Notes: generated from the letters alone by a model not told the origin. Counted from the stretch's first letter, positions 50,192 through 59,503 are shown. The stretch is DNA of 64,000 nucleotides from Hymenobacter sp. DG01 (GCF_006352025.1 NZ_CP040936.1:3598001-3662000), one strand, 5' to 3'. Program-made: numbers and translations.

Positions 50192-51076
50192 ATGAAAAAT
50201 CAATTTTTACCCGGGCAACGGCGTCAGTGGTTTGGGGCGGGCCTTTTGCTTACCCTGAGTTTACTTTCCTGCACCGAAACCAAAACCAAGAACGTACCGG
50301 CTCCCACGCCGCCTACCCCCACTACCCCGGTCGTAAACGAAGAAGCCCGCGAATACGCCCAGTACACGGAGCTGGTCTGGAAGGACGAGTTTGACGGGGG
50401 CACCATTGACCAGACCAAATGGACCCACGAGCTGGGCGCCAGCGGCTGGGGCAACAACGAGCTGCAGAACTACACTAACTCCACCGACAACTCCTACCTG
50501 CGCAACGGCATGCTGGTCATTCAGGCCCAGAAGCAGACCACGGGTAGCAACGCCTACACCTCGGCCCGCCTGATTACCAAGGGCAAGCAGAGCTTCCAGT
50601 ACGGCCGCATTGATGTGCGCGCCAAAATTCCCAAGGGCAAAGGCGTGTGGCCGGCCATCTGGATGCTGGGTGCCGACATCGACCAGAACAACTGGCCCAA
50701 GTGCGGCGAAATTGACATTATGGAGCTGCGGGGCAGCCGCCCCACAGAGTTGCTCTCCACCATGCACTACGCCAACAGCATGGGCGTGCACGAGTACAAA
50801 GGCACTACCCAGAACCTGAGCGAAGACCTCTCGGCCGACTTCCACACCTACAGCGTGGTGCGCAGTAAAAACCTGACGCGCTTCTACCTCGATGGCAGCG
50901 CTACACCCTACTACACCTACTCCGCCACCGACGCCAGCCCTTTCCCGTTCAATAACCCCTTCTTCGTGATTCTGAACGTGGCCGTGGGCGGCAACTTTGA
51001 TGGCAACCCCGACGGTAGCACCACCTTTCCCCAGCAGATGCAGGTGGATTACGTGCGCTACTACCAGTACAAATAA
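50192..51076 (+). CDS. GH16 laminarinase-type lipoprotein
   Basis: 294 residues. The lipobox (LLTLSLLSC) puts the Cys near residue 28, then a Pro/Thr linker (VPAPTPPTPTTPVV). The catalytic domain has LVWKDEFDGGTIDQTKW near 61 and the GH16 active site GEIDIMELRG (residues 171-180), with nucleophile and acid/base glutamates as E-I-D-I-M-E, the bulged form found in laminarinases. The end VDYVRYYQYK is typical. It probably hydrolyses beta-1,3-glucan at the cell surface for the SusCD pair. Confidence 0.94.
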   Translation: MKNQFLPGQRRQWFGAGLLLTLSLLSCTETKTKNVPAPTPPTPTTPVVNEEAREYAQYTELVWKDEFDGGTIDQTKWTHELGASGWGNNELQNYTNSTDNSYLRNGMLVIQAQKQTTGSNAYTSARLITKGKQSFQYGRIDVRAKIPKGKGVWPAIWMLGADIDQNNWPKCGEIDIMELRGSRPTELLSTMHYANSMGVHEYKGTTQNLSEDLSADFHTYSVVRSKNLTRFYLDGSATPYYTYSATDASPFPFNNPFFVILNVAVGGNFDGNPDGSTTFPQQMQVDYVRYYQYK

Positions 51077-51349
51077 GCACCAGGCACAAGCCAGTACAGC
51101 AGCCCGCCATTGGGGGTGGGAAACGAACCAGCAGCGGCTGCAGTTTCCGGGAGATGTTCCCGGCTGGCACGGGCGGGGGCGATGCGCAGTTGTGGTTTTC
51201 TGTGCGCCGCCACCCCCGAAAAACCGGAAGGTACCCGCTGTACTTTCCGCTGCATACCTCCGTCGGTTTTCGTTGGCCGCAGGGGGCTTCCGGGGCCGGT
51301 CCGCCATGTTAGGGGTGCGGGCCGGCCTTCGGTTTTCTGTATAAGGCCC

Positions 51350-51409
51350 ACGCAAAAGCCCGAGGCTCTGGCCGGAACACGTTCCGGCCAGAGCCTCGGG
51401 CTTTTGCGT
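51350..51409. terminator. Very long perfect hairpin between convergent genes
   Basis: 29-base arms beginning ACGCAAAAGCCCGAGG are perfect complements around two bases. It lies between the GH16 gene (plus) and the rRNA methyltransferase gene (minus) and has A/T runs that suit both directions. The stem is about twice the usual terminator length. Confidence 0.85.
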
Positions 51410-51432
51410 GCCAGCAGGGGTAGGCAGCCAGG

Positions 51433-52623
51433 CTACTCTACGGCCAGCACCAAGCCTTTCAGGTACTCCCCTTCGGGGTGGAATAGGCTCACGGGGTGGT
51501 CGGCGGGCTGGGTGAGGCGGTGCAGGATGCGGGCCGGCCGGCCGGCCTCAATGGCGGCGGCGAGTACGGCCCCTTCGAAGAGCTCCATGCTTACTACCTG
51601 GGAGCAGCTGAAGGTGAACAGCAGCCCGCCGGGGGCAATCTGCCGGATGCCGGCTGCATTCAGGCGCTTGTAGCCCATCAGGGCGTTGTGGCGGGCCGAG
51701 AGGTGCTTGGCGAAGGCCGGCGGGTCCAGCACAATCAGGTCGTACTGGTTGTGGCGGTCTTTCAGGAAAGTAAATACATCCTGGGCGTACGCCTTGTGGC
51801 GGTCCGTCAGGCCAGTCAGCTCGGCGTTGCGGTTGGTCAGCTCAATGGCTTTCTTGCTTGAATCGACGGAGTGCACCAGCTCGGCACCGGCCATGAGGGC
51901 GTAGGAGCTGAAGCCGCCGGTGTAGCAGAAGGTGTTGAGCACGCGGCGGCCGGGGGCGTAGCGGGCCAGCAGGCTGCGGTTGTCGCGCTGATCGATGAAG
52001 AAGCCGGTTTTCTGGCCTGTCTCCCAATCTACGGCGAAAGGGTGGCCGTTTTCCTGCACAATGTGCTCGGCGCCGGTGCTTTCGCCCAGCAGGTAGCCGT
52101 TGCGGGCATCCGGGGCGGCCTTGGCGGGCACCGTTTCGGAGCTCTTGTCATAGATGGCACGCAGGCCGGGAATCACTGTCTGCAGGGCCTGCGCAATCAG
52201 GGGGCGGGCCTTGTACATGCCGGCGCTGTGCGCCTGCACTACGGCCACATCCCCGTACACATCAATAATAAGGCCCGGCAGCCCGTCGCCCTCGGCGTGG
52301 GCCAGGCGGTACACGTTGGTGTTGCCCTGGCCCGTCAGGCCCAGGCCCTGCCGAAGCTGGTAGGCATTACGGATTTTCTCTTCCCAGAAAGCCGCGTCAG
52401 GCAGTTGGGCATCGGGCCCGAAAGCCAGCATGCGCACGGCAATAGAGCCCGGGGCGTAATGGCCTACCCCCAGCAGCTCGCCGCTGGCGGCGTGTACTGC
52501 CACTACTTCGCCCTCTACCACTTCGCCCTGCATGCGGCCAATGGCGCCCGAAAACACCCAGGGGTGCAGGCGGCGGAGTGACTGGTCTTTACCAGGCTTG
52601 AGCGTGACGGTAGCAGGGTTCAT
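51433..52623 (-). CDS. RlmI-like 23S rRNA (cytosine-C5) methyltransferase
   Basis: 396 residues. An N-terminal PUA domain (RRLHPWVFSGAIGRMQGEV, about 17-35, VAVHAASGELLGVGHYAPG) leads to a central EEHEE-like part and a Rossmann methyltransferase. SAM motif VLNTFCYTGGFSSYA is near 232 and VHSVDSSKKAIELTNRN near 255. The catalytic region LIVLDPPAFAKH is near 300. The C-terminal CSQVVSMELFE holds a conserved Cys. This is the RlmI/RlmK-type family that makes m5C in 23S rRNA; the target base is inferred. A TACCTTTG element is 27 bases upstream. Confidence 0.9.
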   Translation of the reverse strand: MNPATVTLKPGKDQSLRRLHPWVFSGAIGRMQGEVVEGEVVAVHAASGELLGVGHYAPGSIAVRMLAFGPDAQLPDAAFWEEKIRNAYQLRQGLGLTGQGNTNVYRLAHAEGDGLPGLIIDVYGDVAVVQAHSAGMYKARPLIAQALQTVIPGLRAIYDKSSETVPAKAAPDARNGYLLGESTGAEHIVQENGHPFAVDWETGQKTGFFIDQRDNRSLLARYAPGRRVLNTFCYTGGFSSYALMAGAELVHSVDSSKKAIELTNRNAELTGLTDRHKAYAQDVFTFLKDRHNQYDLIVLDPPAFAKHLSARHNALMGYKRLNAAGIRQIAPGGLLFTFSCSQVVSMELFEGAVLAAAIEAGRPARILHRLTQPADHPVSLFHPEGEYLKGLVLAVE

Positions 52624-52649
52624 AAGCAGCAGATTCAGGAAATGGACAA

Positions 52650-52657
52650 CAAAGGTA
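52650..52657 (-). promoter_or_regulatory. -7 promoter element TACCTTTG
   Basis: CAAAGGTA on the plus strand reads TACCTTTG on the minus strand, a perfect TAnnTTTG, 27 bases upstream of the rRNA methyltransferase start. A clear TTG at the right distance is not seen. Confidence 0.45.
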
Positions 52658-52732
52658 GCCTAACTGCCGGGGATACCCCGCACCCCAGCCCACTCGGCTG
52701 GCCCGAATTCCTGCTTACTACCCCCGCCGGCC

Positions 52733-53275
52733 TCAGGCAAACGGGTCGAGGTAGGCAACGAGAACAGCCAAGGCCGCCAGTCCGCCCAAAATAGCCCACA
52801 CCGGTCCGCCCCAGATCAGCAGACCCAGCAGCGCGACGGGCAGCACCACCAGCCCCAGTACGCCCAGTACCGTAGTACCCAGTCCTACCTCCGTCTGGTG
52901 CCTGGGGCCCGCTACGCGCAGGATGGCCTGCGCCGCGGGGCGGGAGTGTGTCAGCCGTACAGGTGCCTTCTCAACCCGGGCAGCCACCCGCGCCAGCAGC
53001 CGCTCCGCTTGCCGCCACTGACGGAGCTTTGGGCCGGTGGTCCGCGAGTGGGGCCGCGCCGCTGCTTTCAGGGCAGAATGCGGCACCGCCAGTGGCCCGG
53101 AGGAAACGGCGGTATCGGGGGAGCTGGCCTCTGCCACCGGGCTGCTACCGGGTCGGAAGCGGTAGGCCGTTTGGCTGCTGCGGCAGCCGGCAGCCAGCAC
53201 CAGCAGGAGGCAGGCGGCAACTAACGCGGAAAGAGAGGGTAGGCGGCCGGAAAGTAAGACTGCAGGCATGGGCAA
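52733..53275 (-). CDS. Hypothetical lipoprotein with C-terminal membrane hairpin
   Basis: 180 residues. The signal peptide ends in a lipobox (LLLVLAAGC, Cys near 31). The middle is basic and Ser/Pro rich (ALKAAARPHSRTTGPKLRQW, RQAERLLARV). Two close hydrophobic segments at the C-terminus (VLGVLGLVVLPVALLGLLIW and GPVWAILGGLAALAVLVAYL) resemble small YqaE- or TMEM-like hairpins. No function is assigned. The region is GC rich and otherwise ordinary. Confidence 0.65.
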   Translation of the reverse strand: MPMPAVLLSGRLPSLSALVAACLLLVLAAGCRSSQTAYRFRPGSSPVAEASSPDTAVSSGPLAVPHSALKAAARPHSRTTGPKLRQWRQAERLLARVAARVEKAPVRLTHSRPAAQAILRVAGPRHQTEVGLGTTVLGVLGLVVLPVALLGLLIWGGPVWAILGGLAALAVLVAYLDPFA

Positions 53276-53315
53276 GGGCTACGAGGAACGGCAAGATACA
53301 CGGCTTGCCAGGACT

Positions 53316-53822
53316 CTATACGGCAGGAGGCGCCCCGGCGCTGCCCGCAACGGGTTGGCTCGTTCCGGCCGGCTGACCGGGTGCGCCAAACCAGCGGCGG
53401 TAAATAGGGCGGCGCCAGGCAAACTGCGCCCACATGACGGGGTAAAGCAGCGCATCCAGGGCGCGCAGGCCGCTGCGATACTCCAGGTCTTCTACAATGT
53501 ACGTGCCCCCGCCGGGCGCGGGCTGCAGCAGGTGGCGGTGGCGCCAGAACCGGAGTGGCGGTGGCAGGCGGCGGCCTTCATCCACAAAGTAGTGCGTGCC
53601 GTCGGGCAGGGTGCCGTGGTCGGTAATGAGGGAGGTCCAGGGGTAGCGCAGAGGGCCGGCGCCCAGCTCAATGTGTACCTCGTCGCCGCGGTAGCACCCA
53701 TCAAAGCGCAGCAGCCGGAAGGGCGGGAAAGGTGGGGCCAGGGCCAGAAACAGCTCGCGCGTGAAGCCGGCCCACACCTGCCCGGGGCCAGCCGCTACAT
53801 GAGTACGAAGGTAGAGGTGCAT
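53316..53822 (-). CDS. SRPBCC-like ligand-binding protein
   Basis: 168 residues. The opening MHLYLRTHVAAGPGQVWAGF with FTRELFLALAPPFPPFRLLRFDG, and later TYIVEDLEYRSG, fit the START/SRPBCC fold found in bacterial polyketide-cyclase-like and cell-division-inhibitor-like proteins. No signal peptide. The last 25 residues are Pro/Ala rich and probably disordered. It is 40 bases upstream of the membrane-hairpin lipoprotein gene on the same strand. Ligand unknown. Confidence 0.72.
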   Translation of the reverse strand: MHLYLRTHVAAGPGQVWAGFTRELFLALAPPFPPFRLLRFDGCYRGDEVHIELGAGPLRYPWTSLITDHGTLPDGTHYFVDEGRRLPPPLRFWRHRHLLQPAPGGGTYIVEDLEYRSGLRALDALLYPVMWAQFAWRRPIYRRWFGAPGQPAGTSQPVAGSAGAPPAV

Positions 53823-54030
53823 GCAGGCACTACCCGGGCCGCCGGGCTTTTGTTCAGAAGCCTACCCGAAAGCAGCCGCCAAGCCCACCCGGGCGGCCGT
53901 GCCCGGAGTGGGAGCTTGGGCGTAAGATGCTCATCTAATACTGTGAATAACAAATATTTAATTATATTAATGTAAGGTCTGCTTCTGGTCGAAGCATCGG
54001 CTCGGCCTTTACCGCTACCTGCCCTACCCC

Positions 54031-54474
54031 ATGAAAAACCCCGCGCTAACTGTTGCCCTCGGATGCCTGGCGGTAGGGGCCGCCTTCCTTACCCTGCCAC
54101 CTCGCAGGCGAGGGGATGCTGATCGGAACAAAGGCCCGAAAAAGCCCTTCGACCCCAAAGCCGGCAACCCCATACCAGAAGCGCAGGCTGCCGAGCACGC
54201 CAAAAAGTACAAGAAGAAGTACAAGGATAACACCAGCTCGAACTACTGCGCCGAGGAACCTATCCGCAAGCTTCTCGACCAGCCCGACTGTGTGGGCATC
54301 CGGATGTACCGCGCTCTGAACCCCGATGATGATCGGCACAGCATCATACTGGTAGGGGTAAATGAGCAGGGCTACGACCTGCTTCCCGGCAAACAGCAGG
54401 CAGTGGCCTACCTGTTAATTGAGAGCTACGAGAAATGCCCCTCGAACTGCGACGGAAACACGCTCACCAAGTAA
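54031..54474 (+). CDS. Hypothetical exported small protein with Cys pairs
   Basis: 147 residues. The N-terminus MKNPALTVALGCLAVGAAFL is a signal peptide or anchor. A basic Lys-rich part follows (AKKYKKKYKDNT), then an acidic globular part with Cys residues at NYCAEE, QPDCVG, EKCPSN and NCDGN, which could form two disulfides in the periplasm. The phrase VGIRMYRALNPDDDRHSIIL, LVGVNEQGYDL suggests a compact mixed fold. I recall similar orphans in Hymenobacter but no named family. A terminator follows. Confidence 0.7.
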   Translation: MKNPALTVALGCLAVGAAFLTLPPRRRGDADRNKGPKKPFDPKAGNPIPEAQAAEHAKKYKKKYKDNTSSNYCAEEPIRKLLDQPDCVGIRMYRALNPDDDRHSIILVGVNEQGYDLLPGKQQAVAYLLIESYEKCPSNCDGNTLTK

Positions 54475-54506
54475 GCAAGCGCTACAGGGCTGCTCTATTA
54501 ACGCAA

Positions 54507-54539
54507 CTACCCCGCAGTAGCCAAGCCACTGCGGGGTAG
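54507..54539. terminator. Bidirectional terminator
   Basis: CTACCCCGCAGT and ACTGCGGGGTAG form a 12-bp stem with a 9-base loop, between convergent genes ending at 54474 and 54565. Both arms contain the abundant CTACCCC/GGGGTAG core. Confidence 0.75.
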
Positions 54540-54564
54540 GGTGAGGGGTAGTAAACCCGGGTGG

Positions 54565-56259
54565 CTACTCCACTACCAGGCGCTGGGCAGCTTCCCCGAT
54601 CCGGACTACGTACAGCCCGGCCGTCAGGCCGTTCAGGTTCAGGCTGGTCCGGGTTGCCTGGGCCGGCAGCACTTGCCGCCGCACTTCGCGCCCCAGACCA
54701 TCAAGAAGTACCACGAGTAGGGCCCTGGCTTCCGGCTTTACCCAGGTAAGCTCTACCTGGCCGCGGGCCGGGTTGGGCACCACGCCCAGCGTCGCCGACA
54801 GACGGGCCGCCGTGGTTTTGGTTGTCAGGCCCATGAGCTTGGCAATGAAGGCCGAGCCTGAGCTGTTCATGCTGATTGTGCCGAAGGTGGCCGGCGAGCT
54901 GCTGAGGTTGCCGCCCACGGCCGCGTTGCCGCTGGCATCCAGGGCCAGGGCGTTGGTATAGTCGTCGCCGATGCCGCCGGCGCGCAGGGCCAGGTTCCAG
55001 ACGCCGGCGCTGCTCAGGCGGGCCACCAGTATGTCGGAGGTAGCACCCGTCGGGTCGGCGTTGGTCAGGGGGATGTTGCCGAAAGTAGAGGTAAGCCCCT
55101 GAAACAAGCCGCCCACGCTCACGCTGCCGTTGCCATCCACGGCCATGGTGTTGGCGTAGTCGTTGCTGGCACCACCCGCCCGGGCAGCCAGGGTCCAGGC
55201 GTTGGCGCTACTCAGGCGGGCCACAAAAATATCCGAGGTGTTGCCGCTGGCATCGGCGTTGGTGAGGGCCGTAGTGCCAAAGCTGACCGTAGGGCTGGCA
55301 AAGTTACCAGCTACATAAGCGTTGCCGCTGGCGTCAATGCCTACCCCGCGGCCGTAGTCGTTGCCGGGGCCGCCGGCCTGCAGGGCCTGGGTCCAGGTGC
55401 CGGCGCTGCTCAGGCGGGCCACGTACACGTCGCTGCTGTACTGACCGGGGTTGGCATTGTTGAGCACAATGGTACCGAAGGTGACTGTGGCGCGGGCGAA
55501 GTGGCCGGCAATGGTTACGTTGCCGCTGCCATCCAGGGCCAGAGCCTGCACGAAATCGTCGCCGGAGCCGCCACCCCGCACCACCTGGCTCCAGGTACCA
55601 TCGGTGGCCAGGCGGGCCACAAACACGTCGTTGCTACGGTCGGTGTTGCCGTTGGTGAGGGTAGTGCCCCCGAAAGCTGCCGTGTTACTGGAGAAGTTAC
55701 CGGCCACTACCACCGTGCCGTCGCTGCCCAGGGCTAAGCCCATGGCGCCATCATTGTCAGAGCCGCCCATGCGCACGGCCTGGGTCCAGGTGCCGGCGCT
55801 GCTCAGGCGGGCTACAAAGGCATCAGAGGTATTACCGGTATTGTCGGCGTTGGTAAGGGTAGTGCCCCCAAAGGCCGCCGTGGCCCCCCGGAATGAGCCG
55901 GCCGCAACAATATTGCCGGCCGCATCTACCCCTATGCCCAGTGCCACATCATCGGCGGGGCCCCCGGCCCGGGCAGCCTGCAGCCACGCTCCGGTAGGGC
56001 TGAGCCGCCCAACGAACACATCCTCGCCACCGGCGCTGGTGAGGGTAGTGCTGCCAAAGGTAGTAGTACCTGAAAAGCGGCCCGCTACCACCGTGTTACC
56101 GGCCGCATCTACCGCCGCCGCGTGTATCACCGAGGAGCCCGTGCTACCTGCCGCGTGGGCCGAAGCCCATTGCCAGGTTTGGGCGTGTAAGCTGGCCGGT
56201 AGGGCAAGACCCAGTGTTAAAATGCCGGCACGTAGCCAGGGAGTAGTCTTTGTCATCAT
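54565..56259 (-). CDS. T9SS-exported SBBP-type repeat protein
   Basis: 564 residues. A signal peptide (to about HAQ, 27) precedes seven repeats of about 62-65 residues. Each has a core such as DGSGNVTIAGHFARATVTFG, then a short linker and DVYVARLSSAGTWTQALQAG. The pattern is that of SBBP beta-propeller repeats. A T9SS C-terminal domain ends it (VVPNPARGQVELTWV, LDGLGREVRRQVL, GLYVVRIGE). It is a secreted or surface protein with no catalytic sign. Repeats differ enough that they are unlikely to recombine easily. Confidence 0.88.
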   Translation of the reverse strand: MMTKTTPWLRAGILTLGLALPASLHAQTWQWASAHAAGSTGSSVIHAAAVDAAGNTVVAGRFSGTTTFGSTTLTSAGGEDVFVGRLSPTGAWLQAARAGGPADDVALGIGVDAAGNIVAAGSFRGATAAFGGTTLTNADNTGNTSDAFVARLSSAGTWTQAVRMGGSDNDGAMGLALGSDGTVVVAGNFSSNTAAFGGTTLTNGNTDRSNDVFVARLATDGTWSQVVRGGGSGDDFVQALALDGSGNVTIAGHFARATVTFGTIVLNNANPGQYSSDVYVARLSSAGTWTQALQAGGPGNDYGRGVGIDASGNAYVAGNFASPTVSFGTTALTNADASGNTSDIFVARLSSANAWTLAARAGGASNDYANTMAVDGNGSVSVGGLFQGLTSTFGNIPLTNADPTGATSDILVARLSSAGVWNLALRAGGIGDDYTNALALDASGNAAVGGNLSSSPATFGTISMNSSGSAFIAKLMGLTTKTTAARLSATLGVVPNPARGQVELTWVKPEARALLVVLLDGLGREVRRQVLPAQATRTSLNLNGLTAGLYVVRIGEAAQRLVVE

Positions 56260-56366
56260 AGCTGCATTAAAGAATGGATTTCACGAGTACGAGTTCAAGA
56301 TTCATAATAGCTAATTTTTTATAAATAAAGTTATAAAAATCATAAATTTATACGCCGACTTAAACT
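56260..56366. other. AT-rich upstream region of T9SS repeat gene
   Basis: About 100 bases much richer in A/T than the surrounding DNA (TTTTTTATAAATAAAG, then AAATTTATACG). It contains the promoter region of the minus-strand gene, but no perfect TAnnTTTG was found. Confidence 0.4.
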
Positions 56367-56404
56367 GAAAAAGCTGCTGAACCATAGGCATCAGCAGCTT
56401 TTTC
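56367..56404 (-). terminator. Terminator of SNF2 helicase gene
   Basis: GAAAAAGCTGCTGA (56367-56380) and TCAGCAGCTTTTTC (56391-56404) form a 14-bp stem with a 10-base loop and T-run, 24 bases past the helicase stop. Confidence 0.85.
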
Positions 56405-56428
56405 AGGCTTGTCTATCCGGCATGTTCC

Positions 56429-59401
56429 CTACCCCAGCAACTCCTCAATATCCTCCTTAGTCAGGCTCTTGATGATGGCCTCGTCGGTGGTAATCAAGTC
56501 CGTAACCAGCTGAATTTTCTTGTTCTGCAGGGCCAGGATTTTCTCCTCTACCGTGTTCTGGGTGATGAACTTGTAGGTGAATACCGTGCGCTGCTGCCCG
56601 ATGCGGTGGGCGCGGTCCACGGCCTGGGCCTCCACGGCGGGGTTCCACCAGGGGTCCAGAATGAACACGTAGTCGGCGGCCGTGAGGTTGAGGCCTACCC
56701 CTCCGGCTTTCAGCGAGATGAGAAACACGCGCAGGTCTTCCGTTTCCTGGAAGCGGGCTACCTCCTTGTGTCGGTCGCGGGTGTTGCCGTCGAGGTAGGC
56801 GTAGGCAATCTGGCGCTCATCCAGGGAAGCCCGCACAATGTCGAGGTGCTTCACAAACTGACTGAACACCAGTACCTTGTGGCCTTCGGATACCACGCTT
56901 TTAATCATGCGCACCACTTCCCGAAGCTTGCCCGACTCGTGGGCGTACTCCTCATCGGCCATGCGGGGGTGGTTGGCAATCTGGCGGAGCTTGGTCAGGC
57001 CCTGCAGCAGCATAAACTGGGTGCTGGCCGTGCCGTGCTCCTCTATGCTCTGCAGAATCTTGTTGCGGTAAAAGCTCTTGGTTTCCTCGTAGCACTGCTG
57101 CTGCTCCTCCGTCATGGGGCAGTAGCTCAGGTTCTCAATCTTCTCGGGCAGCTCACGGGCCACCTGGGCCTTGTGGCGGCGCAGAATAAAGGGCTTGATG
57201 AGCGTGTGCAGGCGGCGGGTTTTGGCTTCGTCCTTGCCCTTCTCAATGGGCTTCAGAAACTCCTTTCGGAAGAAGGCCTGGGTGCCCAGCAAGCCGGGGT
57301 TAATGAACGACATCTGCGACCATAAATCCATGGTGCTGTTCTCCACCGGCGTGCCCGTTAGGATCAGGCGGTGGCGGGAGTGCAGGCCGCGCACGGCCTG
57401 GGAGGTAGTAGAGCCCGGGTTCTTGATGGCCTGCGACTCGTCCAGAATCACGTAGTCGAACTTGTACGTCCGGAGCAGGTCGGCGTCGAGGCGCACGATG
57501 CCGTAGGAGGTCAGCACCACGTCGTAGTCGGCAAACTGCTCTACGTTTTTGTCGCGGTAAGTGCCGGTATAGATGAGCAGGCGCAGGGTAGGCGTAAACT
57601 TGAAGGCCTCCGTCATCCAGTTGTACACCAGCGAGGTAGGCATTACCAGCAGCGAAGCGGCTCCCTTCGCGGCCCCGCTTTCCTTGCGTTGCAGCAACAT
57701 GGCCAGGGTCTGCACGGTCTTGCCCAGACCCATATCGTCGGCCAGGCAGCCCCCGAACTGGTAGTCCTGCACGAAGTGAAGCCAGTTGTAGCCAGCTTTC
57801 TGGTAGGGGCGTAGCTCACCGCGGAACGAGGGGGGTAGGGGGCGGTCCTCCACGGCCTCAAACTCGCGCAGCTTCTCCAGCTTCCGGCTCATGACCACGG
57901 TAGCCAGGTTGCCATTCTGCAGGTCCGACACCAGGGCCAGGTGGTGCTTGCGCAGCGTGAGGGCCTGGTTGTGCTCCTCCGAGAAGGCAAACAGCTCCAG
58001 GTACTGCGTAAACCACTCCTCCGGAATAATGGCAATCTGGCCGTTGGGCAGCCGGAACTCGTGGCGCTTGTTCAGGATGTAGGGCCGCAGCTTGATGAAG
58101 GGCACCTCAAACTCCCCGAAGCGAACGGTGCCGTGCACATCAAACCAGTCGTTAGTTTCCGTGATGCCCACCTGTACCGTCACGGACCCGATAAAGTAAT
58201 CTTTGCCGGAGGTGGGGCCCTGCTGCACCGTAAAGCCCATACGGGCCAGCTCATCGGCGTGGTGATGGAGCCAGCGGAAGGCAGTGGCTTTTTCCAGCAC
58301 GGCGCGGCCCCCCTGTACCTCCAGGGCCCGGTCGCGCAGCTCACTAATGATTTCCTGCTCCCGGTCGAGGTTGCGGATCAGGCGGTGGAAGATGTAGTTG
58401 TCTTCCTTCTTTTCCAGCTTCACGCACACCCGTTTGTTGTGGGCCGTGTGTACGGTATGGTCGCCGTAGCGGAAGCTCAGGTCGAAATGAATGTGCTCCG
58501 ATACTGTCGCCTCGGCCGTAGCGGTAAGGTGGGCAGCGGCCGGGCTACCCCGGCGGGCAGGCACCACAGCGCGGGCCGGGGCGGCTACCACTGTAGCGCC
58601 CGGCGCGTCGGAGAAGGTCAGCTGGGGCCGGGCCACGTAGCGCTCCGAGCGGATGTCGAAGCCGCGGGCATGCACATCAAACGACTCGACCAAGGGCGCT
58701 ACGAAGCGCTGGAAGTAGCTGTCCTCTACCTGCCGCGGAATAACAATGAATTTCTTGTTCAGGAAGGGCTTCAGCTTCTTGCCGTCCACGTCGTTATGGA
58801 AGTTGTGGAGCGTGTCGCCCAGCAGCAGCCAGGCCGGCTGCTCGCACACAATCACGGCGTTCTTGTACTGAAACTCCAGCTTCTGACCCTGGTACTGAAT
58901 GGTGGGGAAGTAGTGGGTGCTGTCTTCGTTGCGGCGGAAGTGAAACAACACCGAGGCCCGCTCCGGAGCTACCCCAATCTCGCGCCAGGTAGGCTCCCCA
59001 TCCTTGCCCATGATAAACACCTGCTTGCCCTGCAGGCGCTCCAGAATCTGACCCATGCGGTCCTGCACGTAGGTGCAAATAGCTTCCTGCAGGCCTTTGT
59101 CGCCCTTCTCAGGGTCGTAAATCTTCAGAAAGAAATCGGCCGGCGTGGTCTTCTTCGACCAGAACTCTTTGATAACCGCGTCCTGCTGAATCTGGTCGGT
59201 GAGGGCAATCAGCTCAAAATCGGTTTCATCCAGGCCATCGGCAAACTCCGGGGCGTTTTTGGCCGATACCGTCTGGTGCTGAAGGGTAAGCTGCCCCCGC
59301 TGGTTTCGCTGCACCACATACGATTCAAACAAGTATCCCAGGTACTCGTGCTCGAGCAATGAATATACTATTTGAAAGGGCTGTGAAGTGGAAACCTTCA
59401 T
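56429..59401 (-). CDS. SNF2/RapA-type DEAD/DEAH helicase
   Basis: 990 residues from the ATG at 59401 (a TTG four codons upstream is possible). The N-terminal 480 residues hold a beta-rich domain seen in bacterial SNF2 proteins. The ATPase core has CLADDMGLGKTVQTLAML (Walker A, near 558), VILDESQAIKNPGS (motif II, DESQ), LILTGTPVENSTMDLWSQM, and the C-terminal RHIGQ-type motif DRAHRIGQQRTVFTYKF near 945. It is a cytoplasmic DNA translocase that may remodel protein-DNA complexes. The gene stands alone; no methylase or other defence gene is beside it. Confidence 0.93.
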   Translation of the reverse strand: MKVSTSQPFQIVYSLLEHEYLGYLFESYVVQRNQRGQLTLQHQTVSAKNAPEFADGLDETDFELIALTDQIQQDAVIKEFWSKKTTPADFFLKIYDPEKGDKGLQEAICTYVQDRMGQILERLQGKQVFIMGKDGEPTWREIGVAPERASVLFHFRRNEDSTHYFPTIQYQGQKLEFQYKNAVIVCEQPAWLLLGDTLHNFHNDVDGKKLKPFLNKKFIVIPRQVEDSYFQRFVAPLVESFDVHARGFDIRSERYVARPQLTFSDAPGATVVAAPARAVVPARRGSPAAAHLTATAEATVSEHIHFDLSFRYGDHTVHTAHNKRVCVKLEKKEDNYIFHRLIRNLDREQEIISELRDRALEVQGGRAVLEKATAFRWLHHHADELARMGFTVQQGPTSGKDYFIGSVTVQVGITETNDWFDVHGTVRFGEFEVPFIKLRPYILNKRHEFRLPNGQIAIIPEEWFTQYLELFAFSEEHNQALTLRKHHLALVSDLQNGNLATVVMSRKLEKLREFEAVEDRPLPPSFRGELRPYQKAGYNWLHFVQDYQFGGCLADDMGLGKTVQTLAMLLQRKESGAAKGAASLLVMPTSLVYNWMTEAFKFTPTLRLLIYTGTYRDKNVEQFADYDVVLTSYGIVRLDADLLRTYKFDYVILDESQAIKNPGSTTSQAVRGLHSRHRLILTGTPVENSTMDLWSQMSFINPGLLGTQAFFRKEFLKPIEKGKDEAKTRRLHTLIKPFILRRHKAQVARELPEKIENLSYCPMTEEQQQCYEETKSFYRNKILQSIEEHGTASTQFMLLQGLTKLRQIANHPRMADEEYAHESGKLREVVRMIKSVVSEGHKVLVFSQFVKHLDIVRASLDERQIAYAYLDGNTRDRHKEVARFQETEDLRVFLISLKAGGVGLNLTAADYVFILDPWWNPAVEAQAVDRAHRIGQQRTVFTYKFITQNTVEEKILALQNKKIQLVTDLITTDEAIIKSLTKEDIEELLG

Positions 59402-59503
59402 AGTCGACGACAATAATGCAGCGTTGAAAGTAGTAACAAATGCTAAATACTTATTTTTTTACCAAAAAGTAAAATTAAATCCAAAAATAGTCATATTATA
59501 AAG

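Noticed and set aside
56429..59401. SNF2 helicase as part of a defence system (such as DISARM)
   Set aside because: Neighbours are a T9SS protein and an FtsX permease; no methylase, nuclease or other defence gene is adjacent.
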